Origin: Bin16 sp965206315
GTDB lineage: Bacteria > Chloroflexota > Dehalococcoidia > Lucifugimonadales > Australimonadaceae
Reading direction: 5' to 3'
Length of the DNA: 64,000 bases
Assembly: GCA_965206315.1 (NCBI GenBank)
Contig: OZ242210.1
Location: forward strand, 1,302,001 to 1,366,000
Shown here: positions 9,262 to 17,710 of the stretch, in pieces
Layout of the letters: each line of letters begins with the position of its first letter
How positions within the stretch are numbered: position 1 is the stretch's first letter
Notes under the pieces: model-generated
The model's database searches: none
Seen by the model: the letters and a program-made list of their open reading frames with translations, nothing else
Told to the model about the DNA's origin: nothing
Translations under genes and position numbers: made by a program

Positions 9262-11040
9262 TCAGGCGCGCTGCTGGCGGTGCGACTCGATGATGTCACC
9301 TTCCTGGAAGTCGTTGAACCCTTCGAGTGAGACGCCGCACTCGTAGCCGGTCGCGACTTCGCGCACGTCGTCCTTGAACCGGCGCAGCCCGGCGATGGCG
9401 CCGTCGAAGACCGTCTCGCCGTCGCGGATGACCCGTCCTCGCGCGCCACGAGTCAGCTTCCCGTCCGTGACGTAGCAGCCCGCGCTCTTCCGGTTGCGTC
9501 CGAGCGAGAAGACGGCGCGCACTTCCGCCGTGCCTTCGGTGACGTCCTGGATCGTCGGTTCCAGCAGGCCGTGCAGCGCCTTCTCCACGTCCTCCGTGAG
9601 GCGGTAGATGATGTCGTAGCGCCGTATCTGCACGTTGTCCTGATCGGCGAGGCGTTGCGCGCCCTGGTCCGGGCGGACGTTGAAACCGATGACGATGGCG
9701 TCCGACGCAACCGCAAGCATCACGTCGCTCTCGGTTACGGCGCCCGTGCCGCTGTGGATGAGGCGTATCTGCGTCTCCGGGGTGCTCAACCGTTCCAGCG
9801 CCTGCCGGACGGCTGCGATGCTGCCCTGCACGTCCGTCTTGAGGATGAGCCGCAGCTCCTTCGTCTGACCGGACGATATGCGCGCGCCCATCTCTTCCAG
9901 CGTCGCGCCGCGGGCCTTGTTCAGGTCCTCGCGGCGCAGCCGCTCCGCGACCGTCGCCCGCGCGGTCTTCTCGTCCGGCACCACGACCAGCCGGTCGCCC
10001 GCGCCGGGGAGTTCGCTTAGACCCAGCACCTCGACCGGCGTGGACGGCCCCGCGTTGTGGGTGCGCTTCCCCTCCGCATTGACGAGCGCCTTCACGCGCC
10101 CGCGTGTCGAGCCGACGACGATGTGGTCGCCGACGCGCAGGGTGCCGGTCTGCACGAGGATCCGCGCCAGCACGCCCCGGTTGCGGTCCAGCTCCGCCTC
10201 CACGACCACGCCGACGCCGGGGCGCTTCGGGTTCGCCTTCAGCTCCGCGACCTCGGCAACGAGTTCGATGCTCTCCAGCAGATCGGGGATGCCGTCACCT
10301 GCCTTGGCCGAGACCTCGACGTCGATCACGTCGCCGCCCCACTTCTCGACCACGAACTCGTGCTCGGAGAGCTGGCGGCGCACCTTCTCCGGGTCGGCGT
10401 TCGGCGAGTCCATCTTGTTGATGGCTACGATGATCGGCACTTCCGCCGCCTTGATGTGGTCGATCGCCTCGACGGTCTGCGGCATCACGCCGTCGTCTGC
10501 CGCGACGACGAGCACCGCGATGTCCGTCACCTGCGCGCCCCGTGCGCGCATCGCCGTGAACGCCTCGTGGCCGGGCGTGTCGATGAACGTGACCGGCGTG
10601 CCGTTGTGCACCACCTGGTACGCCCCGATGTGCTGCGTGATGCCGCCCGCCTCACGGGCCACCACGTTCGTCCGGCGGATGGCGTCGAGCAGGGTCGTCT
10701 TGCCGTGGTCGACGTGCCCCAGCACCGTTACGACGGCGGGCCGGGTCTCGAGGTCGGCGGACTCGTCCTCCGCCACGCCGCCGCCCGCCGCGCTCACCGA
10801 GTCCTCCACCTTCCGCGCGGCGTACCCGAACACTCGGGCCACGCCTGCTGCGGTGTCGAAGTCGATGATCTGGTTGATGCTCGCGAACACCCCGCCGCGC
10901 ATCAGCTGCTTGATGACCTGCACGGGTTCCACGCGCATCCGCTCCGCAAGCACTCCAACGGCGATAGCCTCGCCTATGGGCAGTGCGCGAAGTGTGACTC
11001 GACGGGTGGCGGTTGCCGACCTCTGTGGTTCCTCGACCAT
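9262..11040 (-). CDS. infB: Translation initiation factor IF-2, short form
   Basis: The protein is 592 residues. A short IF2_N domain (about residues 15-70) is followed by the GTPase domain with G1 GHVDHGKT (108-115), DTPGHE, NKMD and the later IF-2 C-terminal domains. It delivers initiator tRNA to the 30S subunit. It lacks the long charged N-terminal extension of enterobacterial IF-2. The start at 11040 has AGGAG about 5 nt upstream; the frame is open further upstream but there overlaps rnpM. It follows rnpM by 8 nt. Confidence 0.94.
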   Translation of the reverse strand: MVEEPQRSATATRRVTLRALPIGEAIAVGVLAERMRVEPVQVIKQLMRGGVFASINQIIDFDTAAGVARVFGYAARKVEDSVSAAGGGVAEDESADLETRPAVVTVLGHVDHGKTTLLDAIRRTNVVAREAGGITQHIGAYQVVHNGTPVTFIDTPGHEAFTAMRARGAQVTDIAVLVVAADDGVMPQTVEAIDHIKAAEVPIIVAINKMDSPNADPEKVRRQLSEHEFVVEKWGGDVIDVEVSAKAGDGIPDLLESIELVAEVAELKANPKRPGVGVVVEAELDRNRGVLARILVQTGTLRVGDHIVVGSTRGRVKALVNAEGKRTHNAGPSTPVEVLGLSELPGAGDRLVVVPDEKTARATVAERLRREDLNKARGATLEEMGARISSGQTKELRLILKTDVQGSIAAVRQALERLSTPETQIRLIHSGTGAVTESDVMLAVASDAIVIGFNVRPDQGAQRLADQDNVQIRRYDIIYRLTEDVEKALHGLLEPTIQDVTEGTAEVRAVFSLGRNRKSAGCYVTDGKLTRGARGRVIRDGETVFDGAIAGLRRFKDDVREVATGYECGVSLEGFNDFQEGDIIESHRQQRA

Positions 11041-11048
11041 CTGCTCTC

Positions 11049-11348
11049 CTATGCCGTGGTTCCGGCGGTCTCCGCAGCCGTCCGTATGCCCTCCGCGAAC
11101 GCCGTGAGCCGTTCGCGGTCGCCCTGCTCGATCCTGCCGCGCAGAGCGGCGGCGAGACGCCCTCCCTTGAGCGCTGCGTCCCAGCATCCGGGCCGGCGGC
11201 AGAGGTACGCGCCGCGTCCTGAGCGTTTCCCCGTGTCGTCCACGGCGCACTCACGCTCCGGTGTCATCACTATCCTGACCAGCTCGCGCTTGGAGGTCTT
11301 CACGCCGCAGATAACGCAGGAGCGCTGCGGTATGTGGCGGTTACGCAT
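11049..11348 (-). CDS. rnpM: YlxR-family RNA-binding protein (RnpM)
   Basis: The 99-residue protein has the YlxR/DUF448 hallmarks RSCVICGVKTSKRELVRIV and GRGAYLCRRPGCWDAA. In Bacillus the family member binds RNase P RNA and modulates its activity. Its place between nusA and infB is the classical one. A GGAGG lies 7 nt upstream of the ATG. Confidence 0.9.
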   Translation of the reverse strand: MRNRHIPQRSCVICGVKTSKRELVRIVMTPERECAVDDTGKRSGRGAYLCRRPGCWDAALKGGRLAAALRGRIEQGDRERLTAFAEGIRTAAETAGTTA

Positions 11349-11368
11349 ACAAGTCCTCCGTGCGGGGT

Positions 11369-12955
11369 CTAGCCCGGGAAGTCGCCACCCCCGGTCGAAC
11401 CTCCCGCACCACCCGGCGCTCCCGGACCTCCCGGCCGCCGTGGGCCGCGATTGGCATTGCCGCGGCGAGGGCCGCCGCCTCTTCGTCGGCCTCCTCCGCG
11501 TCGCGAGCCCTGGGGCGCGCCCAGTATGTCCTCGGCGAAACGGATGGTCGGGCCGCCGCCTATGGGCTCCGGCACCTTCCAGATGTCGTCGTCTATCACG
11601 TCTTCCTCGACCTCTTCGACGATGATCTCTTCGATCTCCTCGTCGATCTGGTCGAGCGATTCGAGTGCGAGCAGTTCCTCCGCGCTCAGGCCGCCGGCGG
11701 CTTCCTCGACCTCCTCCGTCTGGACGGCGGCTTCGGCCTCCAGCTCCGCCATGATGGCCGCCTCTTCCGCCGCGATCGCGGCGGCGCGCTCCACCGCGTC
11801 CTCCGCGCCTGCCTCCTCCGGAGCAACGGCGACCGCCTCCGTCGGCTCTGTCTCCACCGTGTCGCGCTCGGCGACCGTGCCCTCTATCTGGATGCGCATG
11901 CGCTCGATCTCGATCTCGGTCGAGCTCTTGATGTCTATCTTCCAGTTCGTCAGCTTGGCCGCGAGGCGGGCGTTCTGCCCCTCGCGTCCGATGGCGAGCG
12001 ACAGCTGCCTGTCCGGCACCACGATGATCGCCGCCTGCTCGGCCTCGTTCAGGTCGACGCGCAGCGGCTGGGCCGGGCTGAGCGCGTGCGAGATGTAGAC
12101 CGACAGGTCGCGCGACCACTGGATGACGTCGATCTTCTCGCCCTGCAACTCGTTGACGATGTTCTGGATGCGGATGCCGCGCAGACCGACGCACGCGCCG
12201 ACCGGGTCAACGCCGTCCTGCCGCGCGTAGACCGCGACCTTGGAGCGCGAGCCGGGCTCGCGCGCGATGCCGCGTATCTCCACGATGCCGTTGTAGATCT
12301 CCGGCACTTCCATCTCGAACAGGCGCTTGAGAAGGTCCGGGTGCGTCCGGGAGACGATGATCTCCGGCCCGCGCTGCGTGCGCGTGACCTCCGTGATGAT
12401 CACCTTCATCTTCATCCCGGGTCGGTAGCGCTCGAGCGGGGACTGCTCGCTCGGGGGCAGGACGGCCGACGCCCTGCCGTTGAGGTCCATCGTTATCGCG
12501 CCGCCGAAGCCGCGCTGCACCGTGGCGGTGTAGACCTCGCCGCTCTTCTCCGCGAACTCGGCGTAGACCAGCTCGCGCTCGGCCTCGCGCAGCCGCTGGA
12601 ACACCACCTGCTTCGCGGTCTGCGCCGCGATGCGTCCCGCCGCGTGGGCGGAGAGCTGATCCTCGATCATGTCGCCGACGTTGAGGACCTGGCCCTTCCT
12701 GATGCGCTTCGCCTCGGCGAGCGTGATCTCGGCGAGGTCGTTCGTGACTTCGTCGACGATCGTCCGTATCTGGAAGACCTCCACCTCGCCCGTGTTGGGG
12801 TCGAGATGGACGCGGATGTTGCTCTGTGCGCCGGAAGCGCCGTCCTTGCGGTATGCGGAGGCGAGCGCCGCCTCTACCGCGGAGACGACCATGTCCTGCG
12901 GCAGGTTGCGCTCAGCCGCGAGCTGCGTAACGGCGATGAGAAAGTCGCTCTTCAT
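11369..12955 (-). CDS. nusA: Transcription factor NusA with acidic and Gly/Arg-rich tail
   Basis: The 528-residue protein has the NusA N-terminal domain (1 to about 130), an S1 domain (about 135-200) and two KH domains (about 225-345). It binds RNA polymerase and nascent RNA and governs pausing, termination and antitermination. After the KH domains the tail is strongly acidic (about 365-475), then turns into a Gly/Arg-rich segment (about 480-528) with repeated RRGGG and PRR patterns. No rimP gene lies upstream, unlike in many bacteria. It is the first gene of the operon. Confidence 0.93.
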   Translation of the reverse strand: MKSDFLIAVTQLAAERNLPQDMVVSAVEAALASAYRKDGASGAQSNIRVHLDPNTGEVEVFQIRTIVDEVTNDLAEITLAEAKRIRKGQVLNVGDMIEDQLSAHAAGRIAAQTAKQVVFQRLREAERELVYAEFAEKSGEVYTATVQRGFGGAITMDLNGRASAVLPPSEQSPLERYRPGMKMKVIITEVTRTQRGPEIIVSRTHPDLLKRLFEMEVPEIYNGIVEIRGIAREPGSRSKVAVYARQDGVDPVGACVGLRGIRIQNIVNELQGEKIDVIQWSRDLSVYISHALSPAQPLRVDLNEAEQAAIIVVPDRQLSLAIGREGQNARLAAKLTNWKIDIKSSTEIEIERMRIQIEGTVAERDTVETEPTEAVAVAPEEAGAEDAVERAAAIAAEEAAIMAELEAEAAVQTEEVEEAAGGLSAEELLALESLDQIDEEIEEIIVEEVEEDVIDDDIWKVPEPIGGGPTIRFAEDILGAPQGSRRGGGRRRGGGPRRGNANRGPRRPGGPGAPGGAGGSTGGGDFPG

Positions 12956-12997
12956 GCGTCCCTTCTACCTCCAGCATCGGCAGTTCCGAGAAAGCGC

Positions 12998-13020
12998 GAG
13001 AGTGGGCTGCGCCCACTCTC
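12998..13020. promoter_or_regulatory. Perfect hairpin in nusA leader
   Basis: A 10-bp perfect inverted repeat (12998-13007 with 13011-13020) has a 3-nt loop. It lies 43 nt upstream of the nusA start in the direction of transcription. No T-run follows on either strand, so it is not a simple terminator. A leader structure acting in nusA autoregulation is possible but unproven. Confidence 0.6.
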
Positions 13021-13156
13021 AACAGGGCAATACTACTCCTTAAATCGCCTGCCGTCCACTCGTAACCAACCGATTCTGGGTATCGGTACGGCGCCGGTTT
13101 TCGTCATTCCGCCCCTCTTGTCGTTCCTCCCCATCTACTCCGTAGACAACACCCTT

Positions 13157-13175
13157 GAGAATGATTACGATTCGC
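13157..13175. promoter_or_regulatory. Fur/Zur-like operator candidate
   Basis: The 19 bp GAGAATGATTACGATTCGC match 13 of 19 positions of the classical Fur box and resemble Zur boxes. The site overlaps a possible TTGAGA (-35, 13155) / TAGCAA (-10, 13178) pair with a 17-nt spacer, ahead of the Rieske oxygenase gene. The match is by eye only. Confidence 0.3.
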
Positions 13176-13219
13176 ACTAGCAACAACCAGGCACGATCGG
13201 ATTCGCAAGGAGGGCAGCC

Positions 13220-14620
13220 ATGGTGGCCATCATTCGAGCACGCGGGGACCGCTCGATCCGCGACTTCATCGACCCCGAGCGCGGCACGGTGAGCCGGGAG
13301 CTCTACGTCAACCCGGACATCTTCGAGCAGGAGATGGAGCAGATATTCCAGCGATGCTGGCTGTTCCTCGGACACGAGAGCCAGATCCCCAATCCGGGAG
13401 ACTTCATCATCAGCCGCATGGGCACCGAAGAGGTGATCGTCGTACGCGACAGGAAGGACAACCAGATCCGCGCCTTCCTCAACTCCTGCCGGCACCGCGG
13501 CATGAAGGTCGTCCGGTACGACCAAGGCAACGCCCTCATCTTCACCTGCCCCTTCCACGCCTGGACCTACGACACCACGGGACGTCTCGTGGGCGCGGGC
13601 TTCCAACACTCCCCCGAGGCCTACTGCGGAACGCTCCCGAAGGAGCAGTGGGGCCTCGCCGAGGTCGCCCAGTTCAAGAACTTCTACGGCTCACTCTGGG
13701 CGACGTGGGACCCGAAGGCGCCCTCGTTCGAGGAGTACCTCGGCCCCTTCACCGAGAGCCTGCGCCACTGCCTGCAGGCCAGCGACGGTACGGACGCGGG
13801 ACTGGACATGTTCACCCCGTTCCAGCGCCACCGCCTCCCCACCAACTGGAAGGTGCCCGGCTTCACCTCCGTCACCGACCTCACCCACACGGCGATGACC
13901 CACCGCTCCGCGGCTGCGGCCAAGCTCCACCAGGACCGCGGCTCGAAGGGCGGGCGCGACCGCGCACGGCAGGCCGCCCCCTTCCCCATGAGCAAGTACG
14001 CCATCGGCGACCACAACCTCGGCCACGGCGGCATGTGCACGCTCTACCACCAGCCCGGCGTCCCTGAGTACGAGGAGGAGTGGTACGAGGAAGGCGTCGA
14101 CGACTACTTCCGCGAGGCCACCGCTCGCAAGAGCAAGCTGCTGGTGGACAAGATCATGGCCCCGCACGGCTGGGGCGGCGGACACTTCGCCATCTTCCCC
14201 TCCGTCATGGTGGACAGCTGGCGGCTCCGCTGGTGGCAGCCCCACTCCGTTGGCGTCGTCGAGCGCTGGACCCTCTCCGGCGTCGACAAGACCGCGCCCA
14301 AGCACGTGCGCGACGCTGTCCGCCACTACTCGGAGCGCTTCAACGGCCCCGTTGGCTTCTTCGAGTCCGACGACATGGAGAACTGGAACTACGTCTTCCC
14401 CGCCAGCCAGGGCGCGAGGGCGCGGAAGCTGGACTACTTCTTCGCCAACGGAATCAGGCTCGGTAAGTACAACGACCGCCTGCCGGGCGTCGTCTTCAAC
14501 GGCTCCTACACGGAGGAGGCCCAGCGCGCGCGCTTCAGCCGCTGGCTCGCCTTCATGGAGGCCGCCAGCTGGGACGACCTCTACCCCGTCAACAAGTCCG
14601 CAGACCACCGCATCTGGTAG
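13220..14620 (+). CDS. Rieske ring-hydroxylating oxygenase, large (alpha) subunit
   Basis: This 466-residue terminal oxygenase component uses O2 and electrons from a reductase to hydroxylate an organic substrate. The Rieske 2Fe-2S ligands are C90-x-H92 and C110-x2-H113. The mononuclear iron site shows D220-x2-H223-x4-H228 (TDLTHTAMTH), and the third ligand is probably an Asp in GFFESDDMENW. The Glu-Asn usually seen before the bridging Asp is replaced by Gly-Phe. GGAGGG precedes the ATG. It is followed by a 76-residue unknown protein and the beta subunit. No ferredoxin or reductase gene is nearby, so electron donors must come from elsewhere. Confidence 0.92.
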   Translation: MVAIIRARGDRSIRDFIDPERGTVSRELYVNPDIFEQEMEQIFQRCWLFLGHESQIPNPGDFIISRMGTEEVIVVRDRKDNQIRAFLNSCRHRGMKVVRYDQGNALIFTCPFHAWTYDTTGRLVGAGFQHSPEAYCGTLPKEQWGLAEVAQFKNFYGSLWATWDPKAPSFEEYLGPFTESLRHCLQASDGTDAGLDMFTPFQRHRLPTNWKVPGFTSVTDLTHTAMTHRSAAAAKLHQDRGSKGGRDRARQAAPFPMSKYAIGDHNLGHGGMCTLYHQPGVPEYEEEWYEEGVDDYFREATARKSKLLVDKIMAPHGWGGGHFAIFPSVMVDSWRLRWWQPHSVGVVERWTLSGVDKTAPKHVRDAVRHYSERFNGPVGFFESDDMENWNYVFPASQGARARKLDYFFANGIRLGKYNDRLPGVVFNGSYTEEAQRARFSRWLAFMEAASWDDLYPVNKSADHRIW

Positions 14621-14629
14621 AGGAGAACC

Positions 14630-14860
14630 GTGACGGAACCGAAGAAGTACGTCCTGTCCGGCCCCAACGGGGCAGACACCTTCCGCAACCTGCCGGAGGG
14701 GACGAAGATCACCACCATATACGAGGGCGCCGGCGAGATCACGGCGAACCCCGGCGACGGCGCGTACGTCCTCGTACGGTTCACGGAGCACCGGGACCCG
14801 GCAGTGGTGGGTACGGAGGAGTTCGTCTTCTTCAACGAGGTCCGCGAGGCGACGGAGTAG
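14630..14860 (+). CDS. Unknown 76-residue protein in oxygenase cluster
   Basis: The gene starts at a GTG 9 nt after the oxygenase alpha stop, with AGGAG 4-5 nt ahead. The sequence is rich in short beta-like segments (TKITTIYEG, GAYVLVRFTEH, EEFVFFNEV) and looks like a small beta-barrel. I recognise no family. Its tight position between the alpha and beta subunits suggests an accessory role in the oxygenase. Confidence 0.7.
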   Translation: MTEPKKYVLSGPNGADTFRNLPEGTKITTIYEGAGEITANPGDGAYVLVRFTEHRDPAVVGTEEFVFFNEVREATE

Positions 14861-14870
14861 CACCTGGTCC

Positions 14871-14954
14871 GTCGTTCCTGCGAAGGCAGGAACCCCGCAG
14901 CCCACCTCTCCCCCGGAGAGAGGCAACGCGCTTCAGCGCGCGGTGAGGGTGAAC
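14871..14954. repeat. Dispersed palindromic repeat (types A and B)
   Basis: A hairpin TTCCTGCGAAGGCAGGAA (type B) is joined to a CACCTCTCC...GGAGAGAGG block and a GCGCTTCAGCGCGCGGTGAGGGT end (type A). The same pieces recur throughout the window. It sits in the only sizeable gap of the oxygenase cluster. Confidence 0.85.
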
Positions 14955-15009
14955 CAGAGGGGCCGCGTGGCCTGTTGGTGATGAGGGTAACGTCTGAGGA
15001 GGGATGGCG

Positions 15010-15543
15010 ATGGTTGAGACCCAGAACGCACTGGAGATGGTCGTCCTCAGGCACGAGGTCGAGCAGTACCTCTTCAAGGAGGCCCGCCTCCTCGACGAGC
15101 GCAGGCTCGAGGAGTGGCTCGACCTGCTGGCCGAAGACCTCCACTACTGGATGCCCATGCGCCGAAACATCAAGTTCGGCGACTGGGACCTCGAGTTCAC
15201 CAGCATGGACGAGGAGATCAACTGGTTCGACGAGGGGAAGGACATCCTCGCTGGGCGCATCCGGCAGCTGAAAACGGGAGTCCACTGGCCTGAGGAGCCT
15301 GTCTCCCGCTTCGAGCACATCATCTCGAACGTGGAGATCGTGAGCGTCGAGGGCGACGAGATCAGGGTCAACAGCAAGTTCTTCTGCTACCAGAACCGCC
15401 TCCAGGACGAGGTGAACCACTTCGTCGGACGCCGCGAGGACCTCCTCCGCCGCGACCCCGACACCGGCTTCAAACTCGTCTTCCGCAAGCTCATCCTCGC
15501 CCAGAACGTCATGCTCCCCAAGGTGCTCAACACCTTCCTCTAA
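15010..15543 (+). CDS. Ring-hydroxylating oxygenase, small (beta) subunit
   Basis: The 177-residue protein has a cystatin/NTF2-like fold of the dioxygenase beta family. It opens with a helix containing RHEVEQYLFKEARLLDERR, then WLDLLAEDLHYWMP, and ends in the typical KLVFRKLILAQNVMLPKVLNTFL region. It supports assembly of the alpha3beta3 hexamer. ATG 15010 is preferred to ATG 15004 because AGGAGGG ends 6 nt before it. Confidence 0.9.
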   Translation: MVETQNALEMVVLRHEVEQYLFKEARLLDERRLEEWLDLLAEDLHYWMPMRRNIKFGDWDLEFTSMDEEINWFDEGKDILAGRIRQLKTGVHWPEEPVSRFEHIISNVEIVSVEGDEIRVNSKFFCYQNRLQDEVNHFVGRREDLLRRDPDTGFKLVFRKLILAQNVMLPKVLNTFL

Positions 15544-15557
15544 CCGGAGAACCCACT

Positions 15558-15902
15558 ATGACCGCACGCATCGAGTGGAGAACGAAGGGTAGGGGTGCCG
15601 ACACCCTCATCTACGTCGGGGAGTTCGGCGAGGACAGCAACACCGTCCTGCGCACCTGGAACGCCGACTCCGACGTCCTCACCGACTTTCTGAACGACAT
15701 GTCGAACCTCGACACCGCCGTCGCAGGTCTCGAGGTCGACGCCGATCAGCGCGACCCCGAGCAGTGGGGCAAGCTCGTCCTGACCCGCCTGCCCACCGGC
15801 GAGGTCGTGCACGTCGACCCCGAACCCTACTGGGACGGTATCTACTACTGGTTCCGCTCCCGCGGCGTCGACCCTCACAAATGGCGCGGCCAGCCCCGCT
15901 GA
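15558..15902 (+). CDS. Unknown 114-residue protein in oxygenase cluster
   Basis: The gene starts 14 nt after the beta-subunit stop with GGAG about 9 nt ahead. It has alternating acidic and hydrophobic strands, a WGKLVLTRLPTGEVVHVDPEP segment, and a Tyr/Trp-rich end (YWDGIYYWFRSRG). No cofactor motif or membrane segment is visible. Its operon position suggests a role tied to the oxygenase; I do not recognise the family. Confidence 0.7.
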   Translation: MTARIEWRTKGRGADTLIYVGEFGEDSNTVLRTWNADSDVLTDFLNDMSNLDTAVAGLEVDADQRDPEQWGKLVLTRLPTGEVVHVDPEPYWDGIYYWFRSRGVDPHKWRGQPR

Positions 15903-15905
15903 CCC

Positions 15906-16403
15906 ATGTTCCTGAACGACGAACAACAAGAGCTCGCGAACGACATCGCCGAGCGCCTCATCGCCCGCGGCGAGACCCTCGCCGTCGCCGAGTCCACGAC
16001 CGGCGGCCTCGTCTCGGCGGCGCTGCTGGCGGTCACGGGCGCGTCCCGCTACTTCGCCGGAGGCGGCGTCCTCTACACCCGCGACTCCCGCATCGCGCTC
16101 GCCGGGGTCCCCGCCGAGACCTACGAGAACTACCGCGGCACGACGCCCCAGATGCTCGCCGACCTCGCTGAGGCGATGCGCGAGCGCCTGAGCGCAACGT
16201 GGTGCATCGCCGAGTCCGGCGTCGCCGGGCCGGGCACCAGCCGTTTCGGCTTTCCCGCAGGACGCACGACGCTCAGCGTTGCCGGCCCCGTCACCCGCAC
16301 CGAGGTCATCGAGACCGGCATCGACGACCGCGTCGCCAACATGTCCGAGTTCGCCACCCGCACCCTCCGCTACCTCCGCGACGCCCTCAACGACGCCGCC
16401 TGA
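15906..16403 (+). CDS. CinA C-terminal-domain protein (nicotinamide-nucleotide amidohydrolase-like)
   Basis: The 165-residue stand-alone CinA C-terminal domain carries AVAESTTGGLVSAALLAVTGASRYF and ESGVAGPGTSRFGFPAGRT. PncC-type members deamidate nicotinamide mononucleotide to salvage NAD. It starts 3 nt after the preceding stop, so it looks co-transcribed with the oxygenase genes. Some residues differ from the usual GxAGPxGG pattern (GVAGPGTSRFG), so activity may differ. Confidence 0.85.
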   Translation: MFLNDEQQELANDIAERLIARGETLAVAESTTGGLVSAALLAVTGASRYFAGGGVLYTRDSRIALAGVPAETYENYRGTTPQMLADLAEAMRERLSATWCIAESGVAGPGTSRFGFPAGRTTLSVAGPVTRTEVIETGIDDRVANMSEFATRTLRYLRDALNDAA

Positions 16404-16433
16404 TCCCCCAACGCTTGCCGACTGCGCTTGCTC

Positions 16434-16439
16434 TATACT
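16434..16439 (+). promoter_or_regulatory. -10 box TATACT for FIST gene
   Basis: TATACT lies 35 nt upstream of the ATG at 16475. An AAAGGAGA ribosome site follows. No convincing -35 is visible. Confidence 0.5.
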
Positions 16440-16474
16440 GAGCGCCTTGCCGCCACCGGCGAAAGGAGAGCGTC

Positions 16475-17671
16475 ATGCAATGGGGATCCGGCCTCTCGCG
16501 CCACGCCGACCTGAACGTCGCGCTCGATGAGTGCGTAGCCTCGATCGGCGCACAGGTCGATGACACCAGCGCCGTCAGCTTCGTCGCGGTGTTCACCTCG
16601 CACCACTTCGGCTCGGAGGTGGACGCTCTGCCCGCCGCCGTGAGCGAGCGCTTCCCCAACGCCGTCGTCATCGGCTGCTCCGGCTCGGGCGTCATCGGCT
16701 CCGGGCGTGAGGAGGAGGAAGCGGCCGCGCTCTCCGTCACTGTCGGCGTCATGCCCGGCGTCGCACTCAGCGCATTTCACGTGACGCGTGACCAGATGCC
16801 GTCGCCTGACGATCCGCCCGACGCCTGGCACGCGCTCCTCGGCGTCCCGCCGGACGTGCGACCGGACTTCATCGTCCTCGCCGAGCCGTACACGACGGAC
16901 GGCGATGCCCTCCTCGCGGGGCTGGACTACGCCTACCCCGGCGCGGTCAAGGTCGGCGGGCTCGCCAGCGGCGGCGGGCGCTTCTCGCCGCACAGCCTCG
17001 TCCTGAACGGCACGATGCTCCGCGAAGGCGCGGTCGGCGTCGCCCTCTCCGGCAACATCGTCATCGACAGCGTCGTCGCGCAGGGCTGCCGCCCCATCGG
17101 CGACCCGATGCACATCACCGACGCGGAGCAGAACATGATCGAGGCGTTGGACGGCATGCCGCCCATGGAATGCCTCCAGAGCATCTACGCGGCGGCCTCC
17201 CCGCGCGACCAGGACCTCATGCGCCACAATCTCTTCATGGGCATAGCGATGGACCCGCTCGAGTTGACCGACGCCGCGGGCGGCTACCTTATACGCAACC
17301 TGCTGGGCGTCAACCAGGAGACCGGCGCGCTCGCCGTCGGCGCGCTGGTCCGCGAGGGCCAACTCGTCCAGTTCCACGTCCGCGACGCCCAGACCTCAGG
17401 CGAGGACCTGCAGCAATCGCTCGCGACCTACCTCGACGCCGCGGGCGAGCGCACCGCTGTCGGAGCGCTGATGTTCTCCTGCACCGGGCGCGGGCGTTAC
17501 CTCTACGGCAAGCCCGACCACGACACGGACATCTTCCGCGACGTGGTCGGCGGCATGCCGCTCGGCGGCTTCTTCTGCAACGGCGAGATCGGGCCCGTGG
17601 CCGGCACCACCTACCTCCACGGCTACACCAGCTCATTCGCCCTCTTCAGGCCGAGGACCGCCCCGGATTGA
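16475..17671 (+). CDS. FIST-domain sensory protein
   Basis: This 398-residue protein has a FIST N domain (about 30-225) followed by a FIST C domain (about 230-380). Features include VVIGCSGSGVIG, AVKVGGLASGG and the C-terminal GALMFSCTGRGRYLYG and GGFFCNGEIGPVAGTTYLHGYTSSFALF, all typical of the family. FIST proteins are thought to bind small ligands such as amino acids for signalling. No kinase, cyclase or chemotaxis gene is adjacent. Confidence 0.9.
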   Translation: MQWGSGLSRHADLNVALDECVASIGAQVDDTSAVSFVAVFTSHHFGSEVDALPAAVSERFPNAVVIGCSGSGVIGSGREEEEAAALSVTVGVMPGVALSAFHVTRDQMPSPDDPPDAWHALLGVPPDVRPDFIVLAEPYTTDGDALLAGLDYAYPGAVKVGGLASGGGRFSPHSLVLNGTMLREGAVGVALSGNIVIDSVVAQGCRPIGDPMHITDAEQNMIEALDGMPPMECLQSIYAAASPRDQDLMRHNLFMGIAMDPLELTDAAGGYLIRNLLGVNQETGALAVGALVREGQLVQFHVRDAQTSGEDLQQSLATYLDAAGERTAVGALMFSCTGRGRYLYGKPDHDTDIFRDVVGGMPLGGFFCNGEIGPVAGTTYLHGYTSSFALFRPRTAPD

Positions 17672-17672
17672 T

Positions 17673-17710
17673 CCCCTCTCCCTTCAAGGGGAGAGGGTTA
17701 GGGTGAGGGT
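17673..17710. repeat. Palindromic repeat between convergent genes
   Basis: A CCCCTCTCCC/GGGGAGAGGG hairpin is followed by TTAGGGTGAGGG. It could act as a bidirectional terminator. It provides the last Ser-Pro codons and TAA stop of the DUF805 gene. Confidence 0.8.

Noticed and set aside
11041..11250. Longer N-terminus of infB
   Set aside because: It would overlap rnpM and is Arg-rich shadow sequence. AGGAG precedes the ATG at 11040.
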